Positions 45,447-52,494 of a DNA stretch of 64,000 nt are shown in pieces. How positions within the stretch are numbered: position 1 is the stretch's first letter; the number at the start of each line of letters is the position of its first letter. The notes under the pieces were generated by a model, which saw only the letters and a list, made by a program, of their open reading frames with translations, did not search any database and had not been told where the DNA came from. This stretch comes from Acetobacterium sp965140355 (GTDB lineage Bacteria; Bacillota; Clostridia; Eubacteriales; Eubacteriaceae). The stretch is taken from NCBI GenBank assembly GCA_965140355.1, contig OZ223191.1, forward strand, positions 62,001 to 126,000, written 5' to 3'. A program made the position numbers and the translations under genes.

Positions 45447-46748
45447 TTATTTAGCAGCCGCCAGTTTTTGGAGATCGGCATTGAGTTGCGCAAAAATATA
45501 AACAGGGGCACAACCGGGGTAATATGTGACTGATTTGGCGAGTGAAGCGGCTTCTCTAACCTTATCGGCCGAGGGGAAAATTTCCCAGCAATCGCCACAA
45601 ATAAAGACGTTTTTGTCGGCACAGAATTGCGGATCAATATCCGGTACGCCACCGGCAATAACAACGACTTCACCAGATTTTTCGAGGAATTTCTTCATAT
45701 CGATCCCACTGATGGCAAAGGAATCCAGTGCTCCACGGACATTCACATGGCAACCGCCGCAAGTTTGTTGCATGATACAGGTTAAACCGGCATACATTCC
45801 AATCGGATCACCACCAGGACGTTTGAAGTGCTTCATCACCGATTCAATAGAATTACCAACGACTTCGATTTTGGCTAAATCAATTTCGCCTTGACCTTCG
45901 GTACCGGCACAACGGATAGCCGGGATTTCCATGGGCTCAAAACCCATAATGGAAGCGGCAACGGCATCAACCGAGACGGTGTCGGCGCCGGCAACAATGA
46001 GGTTCATTTCAATCGGTGTACCGGCATGGGGACCTTGACCTTCCATCCCAATGACGGAATCGACAATCGTCAAGTCGGCATGTCTAACCCGATATAAATC
46101 GGCCATTTTTTGACCTAATTCGATACGATGGGCACCTTGCTGTTGGCCGTCGGGATGACAATTGGGGATAATGCCATTCCAATTTTTAAGCCCCAGGGTT
46201 ACGGTTCCAGCTAAATGCACTTTCATTTTAGGCAGGTTGATGACAACATCGGCATCAAGAAATGGTTTGAAAACAGTGGCATGTTTAAATATTTTTGCGC
46301 CTTCAATTTCAACCGGAACAACATCATGTTCATCAAAATAAATAACTTCATCAGCTCCACCCAAATAAGCGGCTTCTTCCATTTTGGAGTCTTTAAAGGC
46401 TGGTTTTGCACGACCGACATGCATCCCTAAAGAGGGATTGTCGCCGACTAATACTTTTTTTGCTTTGGAATTTTCTTTAACATAAGAAACAACCGCTTCA
46501 ATGGTTCGCGGATCAACCACAGCATGGCTTTCGGGAGGGGCCTGAAAAGCAAGGTTGGGTTTAATCAAAACAACGTCGCCCTCTTTAATGATGGTATCAA
46601 GTGAACCAATGGCGAGTTCAACTGCTTCGGCAACAGCCTTTTTTATTTTTTGGACATCTTCTTCAATACGAACATATTTGCCGTTCATAAATGAGGCATT
46701 TCCTTCGGGCGGTGCAACCTTAACAACAGATACTTTTGGTTTACTCAT
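45447..46748 (-). CDS. DUF362 protein with extra cysteine motifs
   Basis: A 433-residue protein. The first ~300 residues are a DUF362 domain (VVLIKPNLAFQAPPESHAVVDPRTIEAVV, KMKVHLAGTVTLGLKNWNGIIP, DSVIGMEGQGPHAGTP). The C-terminal ~130 residues are extra and hold cysteines in TCGGCHVNV, CGDCWEIF and YYPGCAPVY, suggesting a metal or Fe-S site. The function of DUF362 proteins is mostly unknown. Its start follows GGAGATTATC. A sigma-54 promoter lies 68-82 bases upstream with TGTGTCA dyads beyond, so it is probably the main target of the AcoR-type activator. Confidence 0.82.
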   Translation of the reverse strand: MSKPKVSVVKVAPPEGNASFMNGKYVRIEEDVQKIKKAVAEAVELAIGSLDTIIKEGDVVLIKPNLAFQAPPESHAVVDPRTIEAVVSYVKENSKAKKVLVGDNPSLGMHVGRAKPAFKDSKMEEAAYLGGADEVIYFDEHDVVPVEIEGAKIFKHATVFKPFLDADVVINLPKMKVHLAGTVTLGLKNWNGIIPNCHPDGQQQGAHRIELGQKMADLYRVRHADLTIVDSVIGMEGQGPHAGTPIEMNLIVAGADTVSVDAVAASIMGFEPMEIPAIRCAGTEGQGEIDLAKIEVVGNSIESVMKHFKRPGGDPIGMYAGLTCIMQQTCGGCHVNVRGALDSFAISGIDMKKFLEKSGEVVVIAGGVPDIDPQFCADKNVFICGDCWEIFPSADKVREAASLAKSVTYYPGCAPVYIFAQLNADLQKLAAAK

Positions 46749-46815
46749 GATAATCTCCTTATCGGTACAGTTACCATATATTTATCCATAATTATGGACA
46801 TAACCTTATATACCC

Positions 46816-46830
46816 GCAATTATCATGCCA
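46816..46830 (-). promoter_or_regulatory. Sigma-54 promoter of the DUF362 gene
   Basis: On the minus strand TGGCATG-ATAA-TTGC matches the -24/-12 consensus TGGCACG-N4-TTGC with one mismatch and exact GG-to-GC spacing. Transcription would start near 46804, about 55 bases before the ATG. Confidence 0.82.
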
Positions 46831-46895
46831 AATCAAAATCGCAGCAAGACGGACGCAAATTCGGAATTTTCGTAAAAATAACGGATCACTCAATG

Positions 46896-46949
46896 TGTGT
46901 CATGTGTCAAATTGACACATTGATGTGTGTCATTATAACATGTGACACA
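46896..46949. promoter_or_regulatory. Upstream activator sites with TGTGTCA half-sites
   Basis: A 19-bp perfect dyad, ATGTGTCAA-A-TTGACACAT (46902-46920), is followed by a second pair, TGTGTCA (46926-46932) and TGACACA (46943-46949); a fifth half-site is at about 46896. They lie 70-120 bp upstream of the sigma-54 promoter, the position of enhancer-binding protein sites, and resemble AcoR-class targets. Confidence 0.78.
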
Positions 46950-47155
46950 TCAATTAAGCCTTAACATAAAAAGGTCTGTTAAAATGTTAGCAGCGAATTA
47001 TTAGGGATTCGATTTGAAAATGACTTGTTATAATTGAACGAGATAAGGTATTATATATTAGGATAAAAAAACAATTCATTAGTTGTAGATGTCTATTAAA
47101 ATCTTTTTATGCTGTTTTTAAAGTTGTAAGATGATTTAAAGAAAGAGAGGGAAAT

Positions 47156-48811
47156 ATGCGTAAGGTTTTATTATTAAATGGTAGCCATAAAACGAGTAAA
47201 AGTTTTACCATGAAAATAGCTGAGCAATTTGTCGCAGGTTTGATTGAATATAATCCTGAAACGGTAATTGAAACCGTCGATTTATTTCAGCAAAATATTA
47301 ATGCATGTACAGGATGTCATACCTGTTGGACGACAACCCCGGGAGAATGTATTTTTCAAGATGATATGACGGCATTATTTAACGAGTATGTGGAAGCTGA
47401 TATTGTTATTTGGGCAACGCCACTTTACCATTATGGGATTTCCAGTACGATGAAAAAATTTATGGAACGAACGCAACCGGCTTTACTTCCATTTATTGAT
47501 CACGAAGGCGGGGGAACCTATGGACATCCGTTTAGAAATCCTGAAAAAATGGTAGCTAAAAAACATATCTTGATCAGTACCTGCGGTTTTCCGTCAACCA
47601 AAAATAATTATGAAGGTGTCGAAGAACAGTTTAATAATCTTTTTGGCAAAAACAAATGGGCGAAAATAATCTGTGTAGAAGGTGAACTGCTGGGAATCCA
47701 CCAGTTGGATAACCTAACCGGTCCGTATTTGGAGTTAGTTAAAATCGCCGGGAAGGAATATGGTGAAAAGCTGAGCATTTCGGAAACGGTCAATGAAGGT
47801 CTTTCAAAACCATTTATTGAAACGGCAACCTATCTACAAACGACCAATTTAAGCTGGGGCGTAGATGATGTTCGGATGAAGGATTCTGATGGGGGACTGA
47901 TTGCCTGGAATTATATGAAAGAAATTCAAGCTGCTTTTAATCCCAAGATCCGTCCTAAAATGAATGCTGTTTTACAAATTGATTTTGCTGATATTAAAGA
48001 ACGCTACCAGTTTGTGATAAAAGATGAGACATGTACCTTGTTACGTAATGATTTTGCGCGTGAATCAACGGCCATTAATATTAATCTCAGCACCTTGGAA
48101 CGAATCATGGAAGGAAAAATTGATGCGGCGCAATCGTTGCTGGAGAAAAAATTTACGGTGACCGGAGATATGCGGTTATTTAATGCCTTTTTGGATGGCT
48201 TATTTGGTCCGATTGTGTTGAATCCAGATAAGAAAAAGAAACTAATCCCAATTACGTTTAAAAATACGCCGTATTGGTTTTTTCTGGCCATGTGTCCATG
48301 GCTTTTTTGTTTCCTTTTTGTCGATTACAACCCCCTGATTGGAGTTGTGATTCCGTTGATGATCAGCGGGGTGTTATGCAGTGTTAAACGTGGTGCTGAT
48401 CTGGTTTATTTTGAAAAAGCGACGCTGTTATTGTTTTCGTTGTTGGGATTAACGGTGGTGACTTTTGGGGCTAACTATGATGGCAATACTTTTGCGTTGC
48501 TGGGATATTTTGCGTTAGCTTTAATCTGGAGCATCTCGACATTAAAAACAGTTGCGTTAACGGCGGACTATACCCATTTTTTTAATGGTCGGAATGCGCT
48601 AAAAAATGTTTTATTTCTTAAGACGAATCGTATTTTAACTTACATTTGGGCGTTGGTATTTTTAATTCAGGCTGGAATGACAATGTGGTTGAATACGACC
48701 ATGATGGTTCATTTTGCCGCCATTATTCCCATTTTATTAAGTATCCCAACTTTCGTGTTTTCATTGTGGTTTTTAAAATGGTACCCAAGCAATACGGTCA
48801 AACCCAAATAA
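47156..48811 (+). CDS. Flavodoxin-like reductase / SCP2 / membrane three-domain protein
   Basis: A 551-residue protein with three parts. Residues 1-215 are an NADPH-dependent FMN reductase-like flavodoxin fold (LLLNGSHKTSKSF, CTGCHTCWTTTPGECIFQDDM, ATPLYHYGISSTMKKFMER). Residues about 260-350 look like an SCP2 sterol-carrier fold (MNAVLQIDFADIKERYQFVI, GKIDAAQSLLEKKFTVTGD). Residues about 365-545 contain about five membrane helices. This order is unusual; a soluble flavin reductase would be tied to a lipid-binding domain and the membrane. It could reduce a quinone or lipid-like substrate, but this is speculation. It starts after AGAGAGGG and is divergent from the DUF362 gene. Confidence 0.78.
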   Translation: MRKVLLLNGSHKTSKSFTMKIAEQFVAGLIEYNPETVIETVDLFQQNINACTGCHTCWTTTPGECIFQDDMTALFNEYVEADIVIWATPLYHYGISSTMKKFMERTQPALLPFIDHEGGGTYGHPFRNPEKMVAKKHILISTCGFPSTKNNYEGVEEQFNNLFGKNKWAKIICVEGELLGIHQLDNLTGPYLELVKIAGKEYGEKLSISETVNEGLSKPFIETATYLQTTNLSWGVDDVRMKDSDGGLIAWNYMKEIQAAFNPKIRPKMNAVLQIDFADIKERYQFVIKDETCTLLRNDFARESTAININLSTLERIMEGKIDAAQSLLEKKFTVTGDMRLFNAFLDGLFGPIVLNPDKKKKLIPITFKNTPYWFFLAMCPWLFCFLFVDYNPLIGVVIPLMISGVLCSVKRGADLVYFEKATLLLFSLLGLTVVTFGANYDGNTFALLGYFALALIWSISTLKTVALTADYTHFFNGRNALKNVLFLKTNRILTYIWALVFLIQAGMTMWLNTTMMVHFAAIIPILLSIPTFVFSLWFLKWYPSNTVKPK

Positions 48812-48831
48812 ACGTAATTAACTTAAAGTAC

Positions 48832-48898
48832 TCGAATTTAAGAAAGTTGTACTGACGGCAGGCGTTTTCTACGTCGTTTGGCAATTTCTTAAATTCGA
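48832..48898. repeat. 67-nt hairpin before the threonine dehydratase gene
   Basis: A 14-bp perfect stem (TCGAATTTAAGAAA at 48832-48845, TTTCTTAAATTCGA at 48885-48898) encloses 39 nt containing GACG/CGTC pairs. No T run follows. It ends 10 bases before the ribosome binding site of the next gene. Confidence 0.7.
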
Positions 48899-48915
48899 TT
48901 TGAACAGGAGAAAAG

Positions 48916-50112
48916 ATGTTAACACTGGACAAGATTTATCATGCTTCATTTACACTCAAAAACTATATCCGCCCCACCGATTTGATTCATGCTCCCAAAA
49001 TATGCCCGGACAGTAATATTTATTTAAAAACAGAAAATTTACAGATAACAGGTTCTTTTAAAGTTCGCGGGGCTTGTTATAAAATGTCGCAACTGAGCAA
49101 AGCCGAAAAAGAAAAGGGCGTGATTGCCTGTTCCGCCGGCAATCACGCCCAAGGGGTGGCATTAGCCGCAGCGATTAATCAGATTCATGCGGTCATTTGT
49201 TTACCGGATGGAGCCCCAATTTCAAAGGTGGAGGCAACTAAAGCATATGGAGCAGAGGTCTGCCTGGTTGAAGGGGGCTATGATGAAGCCTATGCCAAAG
49301 CGTTGGAACTTCAAAAGGAAAAAGGATATACTTTTATTCATCCATTTGATGATGAGTTTGTGATTGCCGGGCAGGGAACGATTGGTTTGGAGCTTTTAGA
49401 TAGCCTGCCAGATGTGGAGGCTGTTATTGTTCCGATTGGGGGCGGCGGACTGATTTCCGGTATTGCTTATGTCCTGAAAGCTTTAAAACCGGAAGTGAAA
49501 GTTTATGGTGTCCAAGCTTGTGGGGCGCCAAGTATGCAGATGTCTTTAAAAGATAATAAAATCTGTCGATTGCCACAGGTGTCGACGATTGCCGATGGAA
49601 TTGCAGTTAAAGAACCAGGGCAGATGACCTTCAGTCTTTGTCGCGATTATGTCGACGAAATTGTGACCGTTAACGAAGATGAAATATCAACGGCGATTTT
49701 GACTCTCATCGAACAACAAAAGCTGATTGCCGAAGGGGCCGGGGCTGTAGCGGTAGCCGCAGCGATGTTTGATAAAGTGCCAATTAAAGGCAAAAAGACG
49801 GTTTGTATTGTTTCCGGCGGAAATATTGATGTTACCATCTTATCCCGGATTATCAAAAGAGGTTTATTAACCTCGGGACGCATTTGTTCTCTCAATATTG
49901 AGCTGGTTGATAAACCCGGACAGTTAAAAAAAGTTTCTCAAATTATCGCTGATTTTGGCGGCAATGTGATTTCAATCCATCATGAACGGAGTAATGAAGG
50001 TTCAGACATTAATGGCTGTTTTTTACGGATTGAGCTGGAAACAAGAAATTATCGACACATTGGGGAAATTCGTGAGGCACTGATTCAAAATGGATTCAAA
50101 TTAGAGTGTTAA
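48916..50112 (+). CDS. ilvA: Threonine ammonia-lyase
   Basis: A 398-residue PLP enzyme that deaminates threonine to 2-oxobutyrate. The PLP lysine is in GSFKVRGACYK (about 48-58). CSAGNHAQGVALAA (about 75-88), VPIGGGGLISGIAYVLK (about 176-192) and SGGNIDVTIL (about 300-309) follow. The C-terminal ~70 residues form one ACT domain, probably for allosteric control. It belongs to the shorter, ~400-residue clostridial class, so biosynthetic and catabolic roles cannot be separated. GGAGAAAAG precedes the ATG. A large hairpin lies just upstream. Confidence 0.93.
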   Translation: MLTLDKIYHASFTLKNYIRPTDLIHAPKICPDSNIYLKTENLQITGSFKVRGACYKMSQLSKAEKEKGVIACSAGNHAQGVALAAAINQIHAVICLPDGAPISKVEATKAYGAEVCLVEGGYDEAYAKALELQKEKGYTFIHPFDDEFVIAGQGTIGLELLDSLPDVEAVIVPIGGGGLISGIAYVLKALKPEVKVYGVQACGAPSMQMSLKDNKICRLPQVSTIADGIAVKEPGQMTFSLCRDYVDEIVTVNEDEISTAILTLIEQQKLIAEGAGAVAVAAAMFDKVPIKGKKTVCIVSGGNIDVTILSRIIKRGLLTSGRICSLNIELVDKPGQLKKVSQIIADFGGNVISIHHERSNEGSDINGCFLRIELETRNYRHIGEIREALIQNGFKLEC

Positions 50113-50211
50113 AAGGCGAAAAAGGTCAGGCTGTTTAATCTTCGTTTTGCAGGGTATAATATTATTTAAAGTCAATTTAATATGAAAGTGTTAAGATCTT
50201 TGTTAACAGTT

Positions 50212-50252
50212 AAAAAAGCGGTAGTTAAATACCGTGAACTTGACGCTTTTAT
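50212..50252 (+). terminator. Terminator-like hairpin after ilvA
   Basis: AAAAGCG pairs with CGCTTTT around an inner GGTA/TACC stem, with flanking T-rich DNA, about 100 bases after the ilvA stop. Confidence 0.6.
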
Positions 50253-50292
50253 GTTTTTAATTAACTAAATTTTTTTAAACAGGAGGAATAAG

Positions 50293-50688
50293 ATGTTAAC
50301 CAGTATTAGTGACGATTTAAAGAAAATATTTCTGTTTGGTATTGGAGCGGTAGCAACTACGGCCGAAAAATCTAAAATTCTTATTGACGAACTTGTCGAT
50401 AAAGGGGAAATTACTCTGGAACAGGGAAAAATACTCAATGAGGAATTAAAACATAATATTAAAGAAACGATTAAAGACAGTGTGACTGTAAATGTGGTCA
50501 AACCAACATCACCGTCGACAGTAGATAATGTGGTTGAAGGCCTTGATAAAATGACACCCGAAGAAATTCAGAAGATCAAAGATAAGCTAGCGGCTATGAG
50601 TGCGGCGGAAGTCAATAAAAACGACGCAGCTGAGGCAGTCGACGCAGCAGAAAATGTCAGTGAAAAGGAAATCGATGAACTCAAATGA
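50293..50688 (+). CDS. Phasin-like helical protein
   Basis: A 131-residue acidic, helix-rich protein (LTSISDDLKKIFLFGIGAVATTAEKSKILIDELVDKGEITLEQGKILNEEL) with the pattern of phasin/polyhydroxyalkanoate-granule-associated-like proteins that precede UbiB-family genes in Clostridia. The C-terminal third is Ala/Glu-rich and probably disordered. AGGAGG precedes the ATG. Its 3' end overlaps the UbiB gene by 14 bases, so the two are coupled. Function unknown. Confidence 0.75.
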   Translation: MLTSISDDLKKIFLFGIGAVATTAEKSKILIDELVDKGEITLEQGKILNEELKHNIKETIKDSVTVNVVKPTSPSTVDNVVEGLDKMTPEEIQKIKDKLAAMSAAEVNKNDAAEAVDAAENVSEKEIDELK

Positions 50689-52306
50689 TGTTGTTGAAAA
50701 AGTAAACGAGAGTGAGAAAAACCCAAACGACAATAATGGCAGACGATTAAAAAAAATCATTTCCATTTTGGTAAAACATGAGATTACAAAAGGGTTGACC
50801 CCGGAAAAACTTCGATTAATCATCGAAGATCTGGGGCCAACCTTTATTAAAATTGGTCAAATTATGTCAATGCGCCGGGATATTTTTCCGAATGAATATT
50901 GCTTAGAACTTGAAAAACTGCGTTCTCAAGTTACGCCGATGCCTTACAATGAATTTGTTGGTATTATTGAAAATGAGTATTCGTTCCCGGCAACGGATGT
51001 TTTTAAAGTAATTAAGCATGAACCATTGGGATCGGCATCGATTGCCCAGGTACATGCCGCTGAGTTGCTCGATGGATCTAAGGTCGTGATTAAGGTACAA
51101 CGTCCGGGAATCTATTCGGTGATGGCTCAGGATGTGGTGTTATTAAATCGCGCGACCGGGATTCTCAATATTGCCAGCGGCATTGGTGATGTGGTTGATT
51201 TTAAAATGATTGTTGATGAGATGTGGAGCACGGCTCAACAGGAAATGGATTTTCTGTATGAAGCTAAAAATGCGCAGTTATTTAATGAACTAAACACGGA
51301 GATCAAATATATTGGCTGCCCCAAAATCTACAATCAATATACGACGTCGAAGGTTCTGGTGATGGAAAATATCATGGGGATTGAAATTGATGAAAAGATC
51401 ATGCTGTTGGAAGCTGGTTACGATTTGGAAGAAATAGGAACTAAACTCGCCGAAAACTATGTCAAACAAATCATTGATGATGGCTTTTTTCATGCCGACC
51501 CGCATCCCGGAAATATTTTTATTCGCGACGGACAAATCGTCTGGATTGATTTAGGAATGATGGGTAAGTTGTCTAAACGGGAGATGGGACTTTTACGGCG
51601 GAGTGTAAAAGCGGTAGCGACAAGGGATGTTGAAGGAATCGAAGGAGCAATCTTATCGTTAGGTGTTCACAAGGGCAGACGGATTAATCATTCGCTTTTA
51701 TACGAAGCCATTGATCATATTTTGGATGTTTATGGAACCGAAGAATTGAGCAATATTAATATGGGTCGCTTTCTGGAAGAAATTCTTAAGATTGCGACCG
51801 AAAATCATATTGCAATGCCGCGAGGGATCAGCATGCTTAGTCGGGGCATGATTACGATCGAAGGCGTTATTGCCGATATCTCGCCAGAAGCAAATTTTGT
51901 TAGAATAATGGCAAATCATATGTCTAGTCAACAGGTCGAAAATTTTGATTTGAAAAATCTTGTCGATATCAACACCCGAAAACTGTTAATTTCAGGCGAA
52001 AAAGCGATTAGTGTTCCAGGTCAAATTTCAGATTTTTTAAGTTTAGCTAATAAAGGTCAAATCAAGTTAAATTTAGAGGTAATGGGGTCCGACGAGCCAT
52101 TGGCAGAAATAGACCAGATGGTGAATAAAATTGTTATCTGTATTATCAATGCAGCGTTATTAATTGGGTCTAGTTTTATTGCAACCACGGATATGACCCC
52201 TAAATTCATGGGAATTCCAGCATTGGGAGCGTTAGGGTATTTTACGGCAATTATACTAAGTTTGGCATTAATGATTTCTATTCATCGAAAAAAGCGAAAG
52301 CGCTAA
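50675..52306 (+). CDS. UbiB/AarF (ABC1)-family atypical kinase
   Basis: A 543-residue UbiB-family protein with KxGQ motif LGPTFIKIGQIMSMRRDIFP (about 47-66), GSASIAQVHAAELLDGSKVVIKVQRPG, catalytic-loop-like FHADPHPGNIFI and WIDLGMMGKL. Two C-terminal helices (about 490-535) anchor it in the membrane. Family members act as ATPases/kinases linked to quinone synthesis or lipid handling; in an acetogen without clear ubiquinone the target is open. ATG 50675 follows GGAAATCG inside the phasin gene's end; the longer frame is not needed. Confidence 0.88.
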   Translation: MNSNDVVEKVNESEKNPNDNNGRRLKKIISILVKHEITKGLTPEKLRLIIEDLGPTFIKIGQIMSMRRDIFPNEYCLELEKLRSQVTPMPYNEFVGIIENEYSFPATDVFKVIKHEPLGSASIAQVHAAELLDGSKVVIKVQRPGIYSVMAQDVVLLNRATGILNIASGIGDVVDFKMIVDEMWSTAQQEMDFLYEAKNAQLFNELNTEIKYIGCPKIYNQYTTSKVLVMENIMGIEIDEKIMLLEAGYDLEEIGTKLAENYVKQIIDDGFFHADPHPGNIFIRDGQIVWIDLGMMGKLSKREMGLLRRSVKAVATRDVEGIEGAILSLGVHKGRRINHSLLYEAIDHILDVYGTEELSNINMGRFLEEILKIATENHIAMPRGISMLSRGMITIEGVIADISPEANFVRIMANHMSSQQVENFDLKNLVDINTRKLLISGEKAISVPGQISDFLSLANKGQIKLNLEVMGSDEPLAEIDQMVNKIVICIINAALLIGSSFIATTDMTPKFMGIPALGALGYFTAIILSLALMISIHRKKRKR

Positions 52307-52397
52307 ATTCATCCCTTTTGGCTATGAATTTACAGACATTTAATATTATCTTCCTCAAATGTTAACATATGATAATAAATGACATGTTAGACTTTTA

Positions 52398-52446
52398 ACA
52401 GTGATAAAAAAACAGGAGAACTGTTTTTCTTTATCACTGTTATTTT
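52398..52446 (+). terminator. Long hairpin between UbiB-like and chemoreceptor genes
   Basis: AACAGTGATAAA pairs with TTTATCACTGTT, extended by AAACAG/CTGTTT around a GAGAA loop and followed by T-rich DNA. Confidence 0.75.
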
Positions 52447-52494
52447 ATTTAATATGATTATTATTAAATCCGGAATCAATAGGGAGATAAAAAG

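Noticed and set aside
48832..48898. Terminator of the flavodoxin/SCP2 gene
   Set aside because: The stem is long, but no T tract follows and the next gene's ribosome binding site comes immediately after.
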